From Alphaproteobacteria bacterium (GTDB taxonomy: Bacteria > Pseudomonadota > Alphaproteobacteria > Rhizobiales > Xanthobacteraceae): DNA of 64,000 nt. The stretch's first letter is position 1, and every line of letters begins with the position of its first letter. The DNA lies in contig VBAH01000014.1 of the NCBI GenBank assembly GCA_005884685.1, positions 35,763 to 99,762 of the forward strand. The letters run 5' to 3'. Below are positions 17,263-29,195 of this stretch, in pieces. Made by a program: the position numbers and the translations under genes. Under the pieces are notes generated by a model. That model searched no databases, was not told the origin of the DNA, and saw only the letters and a list, made by a program, of their open reading frames with translations.

Positions 17263-17625
17263 GGGGCAAGTCGGCAGTGTCATGGATCTCGTTCGTCGTA
17301 ACAGGGCACGCAAAAAGGGACGAAACAACCAGAGATAAACAAGGCATCGCACGTGCGGCGCGGTGACTTTGCAGGGGGCTTTGATGGGCAGGGCAGCAGG
17401 ATCGGCGTTTAGCGCGGTCGCCGTGGCATCGTGCCGGTGGGCGATGCATCGAGCAGGTCATTCCGTTTCCAATTTTTACTCCGCCCCGAGAACACCGGCC
17501 AGTACCGGCGGCTCCCGGCGAGACGCACCTCCCGGGGCCTGAAGCCGCCTCCGTCAGCGTTGCGTCAAACCGTGCCCGTTTGCCCGGGCACCCAAACGTC
17601 AGCCTCTTCATGTCCGGAAACCACG

Positions 17626-19152
17626 ATGTCGCAGACAACGGCCTTTGCGCACGATTCCTCCCGCATCATGTCCGCGCCGCCCGGCGCTGTGCGCGCCGCA
17701 GAACCGCATGAGCGCCAGACGATGAGCCTCTCCGAGCAGGAACGATGGGCGCGAGTCCAGGCGCGGCTGCGCGCCATTGTCGGCGAGGATAATTTCAAGA
17801 ACTGGTTCGGCGCGATGGAGCACGACGCGATCAGCGAGAACGTCGTACGTCTTTCATTGCCGACGCGTTTCCTGAAGAGCTGGGTGCAGTCGCACTACGC
17901 GGACAAGCTGCTCGCATGCTGGAAAGCCGAGCTGCCTTCCGTCCGCCGCATCGATTTGGTGCACCGCTCCGCCGTGCTGCGCAACACCATTGCCAAGGTA
18001 AAGACAACCGACCCGGTCGAGCTCGCGCGCGACGTGAAGAGCCGTGCACCCGAGCGCGGCGAGCCGCGCGGTGCGCAACCGCCGGCCCAGGCAGCGCACG
18101 AGGCGCTCGGCGGCTCGCCGCTCGATCCGCGGCTTGCGTTCGACACGTTCGTGGTCGGCCGCTCCAACACGCTCGCGCACGCGGCGGCAAAGCAAGTGGC
18201 GCTCGCGCGGCGCGGCGAGCCGGTGCTGTTCAACCCGCTCTACATCCATTCCGGCGTGGGCCTCGGCAAGACGCACCTGCTGCAGTCGATCGCATGGGCC
18301 GGCAACGGCATTGCGGACCGCAAGGTGCTGTATCTGACCGCCGAGAAGTTCATGTACGGCTTCGTGGCCGCGCTGAAAGCGCAGACCGCGCTCGCCTTCA
18401 AGGAGGCCCTGCGCGGGATCGACGTGCTGGTGATCGACGATCTGCAGTTCCTGCAGGGCAAGTCGACGCAAGTCGAGTTCTGCCACACGCTCAATGCGCT
18501 GATCGACGCCGGCCGCCAGGTGGTGATCGCCGCCGACCGCCCGCCGAGCGACCTGGAGAGCCTCGACGACCGGGTGCGTTCGCGCCTCGCCGGCGGGTTG
18601 GTGGTCGAGATGGGCTCGCTCGAGGAAGAGCTGCGGCTCGAAATCCTCAAGAGCCGGGTGGCGGCGGCGCGCGCGCATCATGCGGGCTTCGACGTGCCCG
18701 CGCCGGTGCTCGCCTTCATTGCCCGGACCATCACGCACAACGGCCGCGATCTCGACGGCGCGCTCAACCGCCTGCTCGCGAGCAACAAGCTCACCGGCCT
18801 GCCGATCACCATGGACATGGCCGAGCGCGCGGTGCGCGATCTGATCCGCCCGCAGGAGCCCAAGCGCGTCAAGATCGAGGACATCCAGCGTATCGTGGCG
18901 CGGCAATACAATGTCAGCCGTGCCGACCTTCTCTCCTCGCGCCGTACCGCCAATGTGGTGCGCCCGCGCCAGATCGCGATGTATCTGGCCAAGACCCTGA
19001 CGTTGCGGTCGTTGCCGGAGATCGGGCGGCGCTTCGGCGGCCGCGACCACACGACGGTGCTGCATGCGGTGCGCAAGATCGAAAACCTGGTCGGCAACGA
19101 CAGCGCGCTCGCCGAGGAACTCGAGGTTCTCAAGCGCCTGCTGCAGGAGTGA
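17626..19152 (+). CDS. dnaA: Chromosomal replication initiator DnaA
   Basis: Initiator AAA+ ATPase of 508 residues from the chosen ATG. Domain I begins at [20 protein letters not shown], with NFKNWF. The ATPase has [12 protein letters not shown] (Walker A) and [12 protein letters not shown] (Walker B). The DNA-binding domain IV has [20 protein letters not shown]. The frame is open from 17431. Starts at 17626 (MSQTTAF), 17668 (MSAPPGA) and 17722 (MSLSEQE) are all possible; the last fits most DnaA N termini, the first has a GGAAA ribosome site. It heads the replication gene cluster with dnaN. Confidence 0.96.
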   Translation: MSQTTAFAHDSSRIMSAPPGAVRAAEPHERQTMSLSEQERWARVQARLRAIVGEDNFKNWFGAMEHDAISENVVRLSLPTRFLKSWVQSHYADKLLACWKAELPSVRRIDLVHRSAVLRNTIAKVKTTDPVELARDVKSRAPERGEPRGAQPPAQAAHEALGGSPLDPRLAFDTFVVGRSNTLAHAAAKQVALARRGEPVLFNPLYIHSGVGLGKTHLLQSIAWAGNGIADRKVLYLTAEKFMYGFVAALKAQTALAFKEALRGIDVLVIDDLQFLQGKSTQVEFCHTLNALIDAGRQVVIAADRPPSDLESLDDRVRSRLAGGLVVEMGSLEEELRLEILKSRVAAARAHHAGFDVPAPVLAFIARTITHNGRDLDGALNRLLASNKLTGLPITMDMAERAVRDLIRPQEPKRVKIEDIQRIVARQYNVSRADLLSSRRTANVVRPRQIAMYLAKTLTLRSLPEIGRRFGGRDHTTVLHAVRKIENLVGNDSALAEELEVLKRLLQE

Positions 19153-19174
19153 GGGGGCAAACCGGAGCGAGCAG

Positions 19175-19411
19175 ATGAAGCTGATCCGCGACGGAAGGGC
19201 GGCTCACGAACGGAGCGTTTCTGCGGTCCACGGCACGTCAGCGTACCGTGGTTCGCCTGCGCGATTGATCTTGTATTTTCCTAGATTTGGTACCGGTGAC
19301 CATCGCAGAAGTGAGTTTCGTCTTGAAATGACACACCGTGAGTTCGTCGAAATCCAGCGGAAGTGGGCGCAGGTCCGTCGTGAAAGGCGCGTTCGCAGAC
19401 TTGGCCCGTAG
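19175..19411 (+). CDS. Possible small hypothetical protein between dnaA and dnaN
   Basis: The frame gives 78 residues from an ATG preceded by GGAG and ends before dnaN. The C-terminal part is a charged helix (MTHREFVEIQRKWAQVRRER). Base composition is lower in GC than neighbouring genes, and no family was recognised. It may be chance reading of the dnaA-dnaN spacer, which otherwise (19153-19557) holds nothing identified. Confidence 0.3.
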   Translation: MKLIRDGRAAHERSVSAVHGTSAYRGSPARLILYFPRFGTGDHRRSEFRLEMTHREFVEIQRKWAQVRRERRVRRLGP

Positions 19412-19557
19412 CTGTGTGAACGTTCAGCTTTAGAAATCCTTGGACATTCTGCTTTCCCTGCTGGTGCGCCCTTGCCGAAACCCCTCCGGCACGTCAATTT
19501 CAGGCCCCGGCGGCTGACCTGCCGGACGTTCTCGTTGCGCCGAGTGGGGATCGGGAC

Positions 19558-20676
19558 ATGAAGGTAACCGTCGAGCGCGCCGCGCTCCTCAAATCGATCG
19601 GACACGTGCATCGCGTCGTGGAGCGGCGCAACACAATTCCGATCCTCGCCAACCTGCTGCTGCGTGCCGAGAAGGGAAAGCTCGGCCTCAAGGCGACCGA
19701 TCTCGATCTCGAAGTCACCGAGACGATTCCCGCCGAGGTCGCGCCCGGCGGCGCCACCACGGTTCCGGCGCATATGATCTACGACATCGTGCGCAAGCTT
19801 CCCGAGGGTTCGCAGATCGTGCTCGATTCCTCGGGCGACCGCGCCTCGCTCACGATCCGCGCCGGGCGCTCGCGCTTTTCGCTGCAGACATTGCCGGAGA
19901 GCGACTTTCCCGATCTCGCCGCCGGCGAGATGACGCACAAGTTCGCGCTACCGGCTAAGGACGTGAAGCGCCTGATCGACAAGACGCAGTTCGCGATCTC
20001 GACCGAGGAGACGCGCTACTATCTCAACGGCATCTATCTGCATGTCGCGGGGGGCGCGAAAGCCGCCAAGCTGCGCGCGGTCGCGACCGACGGGCATCGT
20101 CTGGCGCAGGTGGAACTCGATGCGCCGAAGGGCGCCGAAGGCATGCCGGGCATTATCGTGCCGCGCAAGACCGTCGGCGAGGTGCAGCGGCTGATCGAGG
20201 ATCTCGACGCCGAGGTCGCGATCGAGCTGTCGCAGACCAAGATCCGCTTCACCATCGGCGACGTCGTGCTCACCTCGAAACTGATCGACGGCACCTTCCC
20301 CGACTACGGCCGCGTGATCCCGGCCGGCAACGACAAGACCCTGATCGTGGACAAGCCGGAATTCGAATCCGCGGTCGATCGCGTCTCGACGGTGTCGAGC
20401 GAGCGCGGCCGCGCCGTGAAACTCGCGCTCTCCGGCGGCAAGCTGGTGCTCACCGTCACCAATCCGGATTCAGGCAGCGCCACGGAGGAACTGGAGGTCG
20501 AATACGATTCCGACCCGATCGATATCGGCTTCAACTCGCGCTACCTGCTCGACATCGCGGCGCAGATCGAAGGCGAGGTCGCGGTGCTGAAACTCGCCGA
20601 TGCCGGCTCGCCGACGCTGATCCAGGACAGAGACTCCGGCGGCGCACTCTACGTGCTCATGCCGATGCGGGTTTAG
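19558..20676 (+). CDS. dnaN: DNA polymerase III subunit beta (sliding clamp)
   Basis: The ring-shaped processivity clamp, 372 residues in three repeated domains. It starts MKVTVERAALLKSIGHVHRVVE, has the familiar RRNTIPILANLLL and the domain-2 segment ISTEETRYYLNGIYLH, and ends in the clamp C-terminal LYVLMPMRV. Length is exactly typical. The gene lies 405 bases after dnaA in the same direction; its 3' end overlaps a convergent small gene by 20 bases. Confidence 0.98.
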   Translation: MKVTVERAALLKSIGHVHRVVERRNTIPILANLLLRAEKGKLGLKATDLDLEVTETIPAEVAPGGATTVPAHMIYDIVRKLPEGSQIVLDSSGDRASLTIRAGRSRFSLQTLPESDFPDLAAGEMTHKFALPAKDVKRLIDKTQFAISTEETRYYLNGIYLHVAGGAKAAKLRAVATDGHRLAQVELDAPKGAEGMPGIIVPRKTVGEVQRLIEDLDAEVAIELSQTKIRFTIGDVVLTSKLIDGTFPDYGRVIPAGNDKTLIVDKPEFESAVDRVSTVSSERGRAVKLALSGGKLVLTVTNPDSGSATEELEVEYDSDPIDIGFNSRYLLDIAAQIEGEVAVLKLADAGSPTLIQDRDSGGALYVLMPMRV

Positions 20677-20902
20677 CGGCCCCCTTGCGCAGCGCGCTGC
20701 GGCGCGGACGGCGCTTGCGCGCCGGCCGGCCGGGCTTGACGTAGCGTGCAACCGAGGTCGCTTCCGGGTCGTAATCCGGAACAGGCTGCGCGAATCCCGT
20801 GAGCGCTGTTGCCCAGAACTCGACGGTTTCCGCCTGCTTGTGCAGACGGTCGACCGAATCGGCCAGCTGGCGTGCTAAAGTTTGTTGCACTGTTTTCGGC
20901 AT
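20657..20902 (-). CDS. Small basic hypothetical protein
   Basis: A protein of 81 residues with a helical N-terminal half (QTLARQLADSVDRLHKQAET) and a very basic C-terminal tail (RPARKRRPRRSALRKG). The tail suggests nucleic acid binding, but no domain was recognised. It is transcribed against dnaN and overlaps the dnaN 3' end by 20 bases. The ATG at 20902 is the only good start. Confidence 0.6.
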   Translation of the reverse strand: MPKTVQQTLARQLADSVDRLHKQAETVEFWATALTGFAQPVPDYDPEATSVARYVKPGRPARKRRPRRSALRKGAAKPASA

Positions 20903-21081
20903 CGCCTGCCCTCCAGCTATGCGGCGAGCGCTGTTTTATTCCGCCGTTGCTCTGAGTTAAGAAGTCGCCGGTCACGCTATTTGTTCCGGATTCTGCGCCA
21001 CCGCGCCGGTATTCTTCTTCAGTTCTCAATGGCTTATGGAACCGGCATGGGCGTGGGCAATGAAACCATGAAGGCGCAGCG

Positions 21082-22224
21082 ATGAGCGCCGCGCGCGTCC
21101 GCCGCCTCACACTGTCGAACTTCCGCAGCTATCGCGCCGCAAGCGTGAGAGTGGACGCGCAACTCGCCGTTCTGGTTGGGCCGAACGGCGCCGGCAAGAC
21201 CAATCTGATCGAAACCCTCTCGTTTCTGGTGCCGGGACGCGGACTGCGCCGCGCGACACTCGACGAGATCGCCTTCACCGAGGGCGACGGCTCGTGGGCG
21301 GTCGCTGCGGAACTGGAGGGCGCGCTCGGGCTCGCGACGCTCGGCACCGGGATCGAACCGCCCGCGTCGGAAGATGCAACGCTGACCCGCAAATGCCGCA
21401 TCGACGGCGAGCCGGTTCCCTCCGCGGCGGCGTTCACCGACCACGTCAGCGTGGTGTGGTTGACGCCTGCGATGGACGGGCTGTTCGGCGGGCCCGCCTC
21501 GGAGCGGCGGCGTTTCCTCGACCGGCTGGTGCTCGCGGTCGACGGCACGCATTCGAGCCGCGTCAACGCGCTGGAACGCAGCCTGCGCTCGCGCAACCGG
21601 CTGCTGGAACAGCCGAGCCCCGATCCGCACTGGCTCGACGCGATCGAGCACGAAACCGCCGAACTCGCCGTCGCCGTGGCGGCCGCGCGCGCCGAGACCG
21701 TGCGGCGTCTTGCTGCAGCGCTGGCGCGCGATCGCGATCCCGCCGCGCCATTCCCCTGGGCCGGCGTCGCGCTCGACGGCTGGGTCGAGAACGCGCTGAT
21801 GGAACTGGCGGCGACCGAAGTGGAGGACCGCTACCGCGCGAGCTTGCGCGACAACCGCGTGCGCGATGCCGCCGCCGGCCGCACCACCGACGGGCCGCAT
21901 CTCACCGATCTCGACGTGCTCTACGGCCCGAAAGGCATCGCCGCCGCGCAGGCCTCGACCGGGGAGCAGAAGGCGCTGCTGATCTCGCTGATCCTCGCGC
22001 ACGCCGGCCTTGTCGCGGAGATGACCGGGTTCGCGCCGTTGCTGTTGCTCGATGAAGTCATCGCGCATCTCGATCCGGCGCGCCGCGCGGCGCTGTTCGA
22101 CGCGCTTGCGGCGCTTTCCGCGCAGGTGTGGATGACGGGCGCCGACCCTGCGCCCTTCGCCGACGTCGCAGCGCGGGCGCAAATGTTTTTCGTCAGTCCG
22201 GGGCGCGTCGCGACCGCCGCATGA
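21082..22224 (+). CDS. recF: DNA replication and repair protein RecF
   Basis: SMC-like ATPase of 380 residues that acts with RecO and RecR at single-strand gaps. It starts RVRRLTLSNFRSYRAA, with Walker A VGPNGAGKTNLIE. The middle has FLDRLVLAVDGTHSSRVN, the signature is STGEQKALLISLILA and Walker B/D-loop is LLLLDEVIAHLDPARR. Length fits. It is the third gene of the dnaA-dnaN-recF-gyrB block and is followed by a strong terminator at 22310-22349. Confidence 0.96.
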   Translation: MSAARVRRLTLSNFRSYRAASVRVDAQLAVLVGPNGAGKTNLIETLSFLVPGRGLRRATLDEIAFTEGDGSWAVAAELEGALGLATLGTGIEPPASEDATLTRKCRIDGEPVPSAAAFTDHVSVVWLTPAMDGLFGGPASERRRFLDRLVLAVDGTHSSRVNALERSLRSRNRLLEQPSPDPHWLDAIEHETAELAVAVAAARAETVRRLAAALARDRDPAAPFPWAGVALDGWVENALMELAATEVEDRYRASLRDNRVRDAAAGRTTDGPHLTDLDVLYGPKGIAAAQASTGEQKALLISLILAHAGLVAEMTGFAPLLLLDEVIAHLDPARRAALFDALAALSAQVWMTGADPAPFADVAARAQMFFVSPGRVATAA

Positions 22225-25041
<2,817 letters not shown>

Positions 25042-25068
25042 CGCTACTCCGGCTCCGCCTCTCGCCGC

Positions 25069-25170
25069 CGCTCGCCCCCGCGAAAGCGCGGACCCGCAGC
25101 CACCCCCTCCCTACCCTCCCCCGCACGCGGGGGAGGGAAAGGGAGGGGCCGCTTGCGCGGGAATGAGCGG
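25069..25170. repeat. Composite palindromic repeat: family B nested between halves of family A
   Basis: It has the same order as the copy at 4035-4135: an A-type hairpin (CCCCCGCGAAAGCGCGGACC), the B core (CCCTCCCCCGC facing GCGGGGGAGGG, with AC between), GGGAGGGG, then GCTTGCGCGGGAATGAGCGG. Length is within a base or two of that copy. It lies after gyrB. Confidence 0.8.
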
Positions 25171-25293
25171 ATCAAAGGCCAGCGCCTCTTCGGCTCACGC
25201 TGATGTGCCTCGCCAAGCGCGTCCCGATGTGATTGATCTTGCGCGCCGGCCCTCAGGTCGGGTTTTCTGCATCCCCTTTCCAAGGAAATCGTC

Positions 25294-25800
25294 ATGTCAC
25301 TCTCGATGTCCAGCGTCGGCACGCAATCGTTTCTCCAGACTCTCGGCGCGCTGTCGAAAATCCTCGACAAGGCAGCCGCGCACTGCGCCGCCAGGAAGAT
25401 CGACCAGGCCGTGCTGTTGCAGACGCGGCTGACCCCCGACATGTTTCCGTTGATCAAGCAGGTGCAGATCGCCTGCGACTTCGCCAAGAATACGCTCGGC
25501 CGCCTCACCGGCGAGCCGCCGAAGTTTCCCGACGAGGAAAAGACCATCGACGACCTCAAGGCGCGCATCGCCAGGACGATCGACTACGTGAACAGCTTTG
25601 CGCCCGCGCAGATCGACGGCACGGAGGAGAAGGACGTCACGTTCCCGATCGGCCCGCAAAATACGATGACGCTGAAGGGGGCGCAGTACCTGATCGCTTT
25701 CGCGCTGCCGAACTTCTATTTCCACGCCACCACCGCCTACGACATCCTGCGCCAAGCGGGCGTGGAGATCGGCAAGCGGGATTTTCTCGGACGGGCGTGA
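25294..25800 (+). CDS. DUF1993 family protein
   Basis: A soluble protein of 168 residues matching the DUF1993 pattern. It begins with a helix containing FLQTLGALSKILDKAAAH, then LTPDMFPLIKQVQIACDFAK, LTGEPP and NFYFHATTAYDILRQAGVEIGKRDFLG at the C terminus. The family is predicted to be related to DinB-like four-helix bundles; its biochemical role is unknown. It follows gyrB and a composite repeat and precedes another repeat, so it is probably a single-gene unit. Confidence 0.8.
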   Translation: MSLSMSSVGTQSFLQTLGALSKILDKAAAHCAARKIDQAVLLQTRLTPDMFPLIKQVQIACDFAKNTLGRLTGEPPKFPDEEKTIDDLKARIARTIDYVNSFAPAQIDGTEEKDVTFPIGPQNTMTLKGAQYLIAFALPNFYFHATTAYDILRQAGVEIGKRDFLGRA

Positions 25801-25806
25801 AGATTC

Positions 25807-25889
25807 GTAGGGCGCAATAAGCGACGCGAAGCGGCGCGCATTGCGCCGAACAGCGGCGGCGCCGTGCGCTTCGCTTACTGCGCCCTACA
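25807..25889. repeat. Palindromic repeat with GTAGGGCGCAATAAGC ends (family F)
   Basis: GTAGGGCGCAATAAGCGACG at the left is matched by GCTTCGCTTACTGCGCCCTAC at the right, with inner GCGCATTGCGC. A second copy is at 50875-50974. It lies between the DUF1993 gene and the enoyl-CoA hydratase gene. Confidence 0.8.
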
Positions 25890-25926
25890 CGTTATGCTCG
25901 AGACGACCTCACCCGGAATGAAACCC

Positions 25927-26700
25927 ATGGCCTACGAAACCATCCTCGTCGAAACCAAGGGCAAGGTCGGCGTCATCCGCCTCAACCGGCCGGCCGCGCT
26001 CAACGCGCTCAACGCCAAGGTCAACGAGGAAATGACTGCGGCGATCGACGCGTTCGAATCCGACCCGAACATTTCCTGCGTCATCATCACCGGGAGCGAG
26101 AAAGCGTTCGCGGCCGGCGCCGACATCAAGGAGATGCAGGCCAAGTCGCACATGGACGCCTTCATGGGCGACTTCGCGGCGGACTGGGATCGCGTCGCGC
26201 GCATGCGCAAGCCGGTGATCGCCGCGGTCGCGGGCTTCGCGCTCGGCGGCGGCTGCGAGCTCGCGATGCAGTGCGACTTCATCATCGCGGCCGACAACGC
26301 GAAGTTCGGCCAGCCCGAGATCAAGCTCGGCGTCATTCCGGGCATCGGCGGCACACAGCGCCTGACGCGCGCGGTCGGCAAGGCGAAAGCGATGGACCTC
26401 AACCTCACCGGCCGCATGATGGACGCGGCGGAAGCCGAGCGCTCCGGGCTGGTGGCGCGCGTGGTGCCGGCGGCCGAGCTGATGAGCGAGGCGATGAAGG
26501 CGGCCGAGACGATCGCCGGCATGTCGCTGGTCGCGCTGATGACCGCAAAGGAGGCGGTCAACCGCGCGTTCGAGACGACGCTCGCCGAAGGCATCCGCTT
26601 CGAGCGCCGCACCTTTCACGCGCTGTTCGCCACCCACGACCAGAAGGAAGGCATGGCGGCGTTCGTCGAGAAGCGCGCGCCGAAGTTCGAGAATCGGTGA
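25927..26700 (+). CDS. Enoyl-CoA hydratase
   Basis: Crotonase-family enzyme of 257 residues hydrating trans-2-enoyl-CoA in fatty-acid beta-oxidation. The oxyanion hole is [10 protein letters not shown] and [15 protein letters not shown]. The catalytic glutamates are in [19 protein letters not shown]. The C-terminal [21 protein letters not shown] is characteristic of short-chain enoyl-CoA hydratases. The ATG at 25927 (MAYETILVE) was preferred to in-frame upstream ATGs at 25864-25918, which lie in or beside a repeat. No partner beta-oxidation genes are adjacent. Confidence 0.93.
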   Translation: MAYETILVETKGKVGVIRLNRPAALNALNAKVNEEMTAAIDAFESDPNISCVIITGSEKAFAAGADIKEMQAKSHMDAFMGDFAADWDRVARMRKPVIAAVAGFALGGGCELAMQCDFIIAADNAKFGQPEIKLGVIPGIGGTQRLTRAVGKAKAMDLNLTGRMMDAAEAERSGLVARVVPAAELMSEAMKAAETIAGMSLVALMTAKEAVNRAFETTLAEGIRFERRTFHALFATHDQKEGMAAFVEKRAPKFENR

Positions 26701-26706
26701 AAGCCC

Positions 26707-26818
26707 TCATCCTGAGGAGCCGCCGAAGGCGGCGTCTCGAAGGATGGCCAAGCATGCAAACCGCCGTTCCGGGCCATCCTTCGAGACGGGCGCTGCGCGC
26801 CCTCCTTAGGATGAGGAG
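26707..26818. repeat. CATCCTGAGGAG-type palindromic repeat (family G)
   Basis: CTCATCCTGAGGAGCCGCCG with CGTCTCGAAGGATGG is matched on the far side by CCATCCTTCGAGACGG and CCTCCTTAGGATGAGG. The two halves form a long inverted repeat with a spacer of about 25 bases. It sits between two convergent genes, where it could terminate both. Confidence 0.8.
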
Positions 26819-26851
26819 GGTGTGCTTGCTGCGCCGCGCCCGGGATACAGG

Positions 26852-28219
26852 TTACTTCCGCACGCAAATCACGCGCACCACTGCGGCCTTTGCGGCTTCC
26901 ACTCCGGTCGAGCCTCCCGCGGCAGGCGGCACGTTCTGCGCGTCGAGGAAATTGCGGATGGTCTCGACCGGGATGAGCGTTGCGCCGGCGCCGGCAGCAG
27001 GCGCGGGACCGGCGACGAGCGGCGCCTTCAGCGCCGCGATGCCGGCGAGTTTCCCCTGCGCATCGAGCGCCGCCGCGCCGTCGAAGCCGGGCGCGGGCAC
27101 CGGTTCGAGCGCGAGCGCATCGGTGACGCGCGCACGCACGGCGCTCACCGCGCCGCCGCCGCCCTGCGCCTGCGGATCGGCGACACCGACAAGCGTCACG
27201 TCGCCCTTCGTGCTCTCGCCCGCGAGCGCGACGGGTTTCAGGCCCGCGGCGAAGACGCGCAGCAGCACGAGGCCTTTTTCCTTGTCCTCGGCCACGCGAT
27301 CCGCGCCGCCGATGCCGGCGATCGTGACGACATAGCAGCCGTCGAGCGCATCGCGGCTGGTGACGATGTGGCCGGGCGCGACCGCGACGCCGCTCGCGTA
27401 CTCGACCTTGCGCCGCGGCGGCGGCGCGCCGCCCGCCGGAAAGGCCGAATAAGCGCTCGACATCGCCACCACCACCGGCTCCATGATGCCGGTCATCGCC
27501 TGGTCGTAGAGCACCGTGAAGCCGCGCACTTCTTCGCCGCGCACCTGCGCGCGCAGATAAAACTTCTTCAGGTTCTGCAGGCCCGCGATGACGAAGAAGT
27601 CCGGGCGCAGCACGCTGTAATCGGGCTTGCGGCCCGCGGGCTCCTTCTTCATGCGCTCGAACACGGCCGAAAGCGTCGTGCCTGCTCCCGTGATGCGGAA
27701 CGTCTCGACCGACGTCTCGCCGCGCGCCGAAGTCCATTTGCCGATGCCGCCGCTGAAATGCGTGTTCGGCATCAGCCGGGTCGGAATGCCGATGCGCGCG
27801 CCTGTCATCAGGTCGTCGACCATGCGCCAGCCGACCGCGTCCTGCTTCGGCTTTGCGGCGCCGCTGAGCGCGGCGCGCTCCGGCTGGTTGAGCACGCCGG
27901 TTTCTTTGCCGCCGTTGCGCTTCTGGAACGCCTTCACGGCAGCGATTGCGCGCTCGCCGAACTCGCCGTTGATCGCACCGTTGTAGTCGCCGGTCCAGGC
28001 GAGGTCGTTCTGGATCGAGAGGCGCTCGGCGAGCGGGATCGCCGTGTAGGATGCGGCGATCGCGTCGGTTGTGGCCTTCTTCTCCGCCTTCGCGGCGGGT
28101 GCGGCTTTCGCGGCCGGCTTGGCCGCCGCAGCCTTCGGCGGCGCGGCTTGCCCGGCCGGCTCGGCGGCCGCAAGGCTCACCGCCGCAACGATCGACAACG
28201 CCGCTCCGGCGAGCCTCAT
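26852..28219 (-). CDS. Secreted peptidoglycan-binding protein with a degenerate trypsin-like domain
   Basis: A protein of 455 residues. A signal peptide (1-19) is followed by an Ala/Lys/Pro-rich linker (20-50) and a peptidoglycan-binding-like helical domain (about 60-120, NDLAWTGDYNGAINGEFGER). A middle domain has no recognised family. A trypsin-like domain (about 272-430) follows. Where HtrA enzymes have His, Asp and Ser, this protein has Asp290 (VTSRDALDG), Gly316 (KGLVLL) and Asp380 (GFDGAAAL), so all three are lost. It is probably a periplasmic binding or scaffold protein. Start codons at 28231 and 28219 are both possible; the second follows GGGGTG. Confidence 0.8.
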   Translation of the reverse strand: MRLAGAALSIVAAVSLAAAEPAGQAAPPKAAAAKPAAKAAPAAKAEKKATTDAIAASYTAIPLAERLSIQNDLAWTGDYNGAINGEFGERAIAAVKAFQKRNGGKETGVLNQPERAALSGAAKPKQDAVGWRMVDDLMTGARIGIPTRLMPNTHFSGGIGKWTSARGETSVETFRITGAGTTLSAVFERMKKEPAGRKPDYSVLRPDFFVIAGLQNLKKFYLRAQVRGEEVRGFTVLYDQAMTGIMEPVVVAMSSAYSAFPAGGAPPPRRKVEYASGVAVAPGHIVTSRDALDGCYVVTIAGIGGADRVAEDKEKGLVLLRVFAAGLKPVALAGESTKGDVTLVGVADPQAQGGGGAVSAVRARVTDALALEPVPAPGFDGAAALDAQGKLAGIAALKAPLVAGPAPAAGAGATLIPVETIRNFLDAQNVPPAAGGSTGVEAAKAAVVRVICVRK

Positions 28220-28268
28220 CACGCACCCCATGCTATAGCGGAACGAAGCCTAGCGGATCGGAGCAGCG

Positions 28269-29072
28269 GTGCAACTCACCCCGGACGAACTGGAACGCTA
28301 CGCGCGCCACATCGTGCTGCGCGAGGTCGGCGGCCCCGGCCAGGCCGCGCTCAAGCGTGCGCGCGTATTGGTGATCGGCGCCGGCGGGCTCGGCGCGCCG
28401 GCGCTGATGTATCTGGCGGCAGCCGGCGTCGGCACGCTCGGGGTGATCGACGACGACGTGGTGTCGCTCTCCAACCTGCAGCGGCAGATCATTCATGCGA
28501 CGCCGGACGTCGGCGTTGCGAAGGTGGACAGCGCGGCGGCGGAAATCACGCGGCTCAATCCGCATGTCGCGGTCGAGAAACACAATGCCCGGCTCACGGC
28601 CGCGAACGCGCTCGACCTCGTCGCACGCTACGATCTCGTCGCCGACGGCTCGGACAATTTCGCGACGCGCTATCTGGTGTCGGATGCCTGCTTCTTCGCG
28701 AAGAAGCCGCTGGTCACAGCCACGCTCGGTGTCTTCGACGGCACGCTCACCACCATTCGCGCACACGAACGCGGACGCGACGGCAAGCCCAACCCGACGT
28801 ATCGCTGCCTGTTTCCTGTCGCGCCGCCGCCCGGGTCGATTCCCGCTTGCGCGGAGGCTGGCATTCTCGGCGCGCTCACCGGCGTGCTCGGCTCGATGAT
28901 GGCGCTGGAGGTTATTCGCGAGATCGTCGGCTTCGGCACTGGGCTCGTCGGCCGCTACGTCATGTTCGATGCGCGCGACCTGCGGGTCGAGACGATCGGC
29001 TATGCGTGGGATCCGGGCAATCCGCTCTCGGGCGAGACGCCGACGATCAAAGACTTATCGGCGCACGCGTAA
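28269..29072 (+). CDS. MoeB/ThiF-family adenylyltransferase lacking the zinc site
   Basis: E1-like protein of 267 residues that would adenylate the C-terminal glycine of a sulfur-carrier protein such as MoaD or ThiS. It has RYARHIVLREVGG, the nucleotide loop VLVIGAGGLGAPAL, DDDVVSLSNLQRQIIH and the catalytic Cys194 in IPACAEAG. MoeB enzymes normally bind zinc with two CxxC pairs. Here the first reads TYRC (177-180) and the second is replaced by NPLSG (251-255). The start is GTG at 28269. It is divergent from the pseudo-protease gene. The partner carrier protein is not in the window. Confidence 0.85.
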   Translation: MQLTPDELERYARHIVLREVGGPGQAALKRARVLVIGAGGLGAPALMYLAAAGVGTLGVIDDDVVSLSNLQRQIIHATPDVGVAKVDSAAAEITRLNPHVAVEKHNARLTAANALDLVARYDLVADGSDNFATRYLVSDACFFAKKPLVTATLGVFDGTLTTIRAHERGRDGKPNPTYRCLFPVAPPPGSIPACAEAGILGALTGVLGSMMALEVIREIVGFGTGLVGRYVMFDARDLRVETIGYAWDPGNPLSGETPTIKDLSAHA

Positions 29073-29082
29073 TTTACTGCTG

Positions 29083-29181
29083 TTATCCCGGCCGAGCGCA
29101 GCGAGAGCCGGGATCCATGTATCACAGCGCTGCGCTTTGGGAGGAATGGGTCCCGGGTCTCGCTGCGCTCGCCCGGGACGA
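29083..29181. repeat. TCCCGGCCGAGCGCAGCGAG-type palindromic repeat (family H)
   Basis: TTATCCCGGCCGAGCGCAG with GAGAGCCGGGATCCATG is followed by GGGTCCCGGGTCTCGCTGCG with CTCGCCCGGGACGAC. These are two facing half-units. A related copy is at 53817-53926. It lies between the convergent MoeB-like gene and the small secreted protein gene. Confidence 0.75.
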
Positions 29182-29195
29182 CACGCGCGAATAAG

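Larger units (their letters stand above)
16573..17625. other. Long non-coding region between rpsT and dnaA
   Basis: About 1.05 kb with lower GC than the genes and no convincing reading frame. It contains the rpsT terminator hairpin (16601-16618), a palindrome at 17244-17262, and a weak promoter match TTGCGC (17082-17087), 18 bases, TATTCT (17106-17111). DnaA boxes of the TTATNCACA class were searched by eye on both strands and none was convincing, so no origin is claimed. Such long dnaA leaders are usual sites for promoter control of dnaA. Confidence 0.6.

Noticed and set aside
16573..17625. Chromosome origin with DnaA boxes
   Set aside because: No good TTATNCACA matches or AT-rich unwinding clusters were found, and in many alphaproteobacteria the origin is not next to dnaA.
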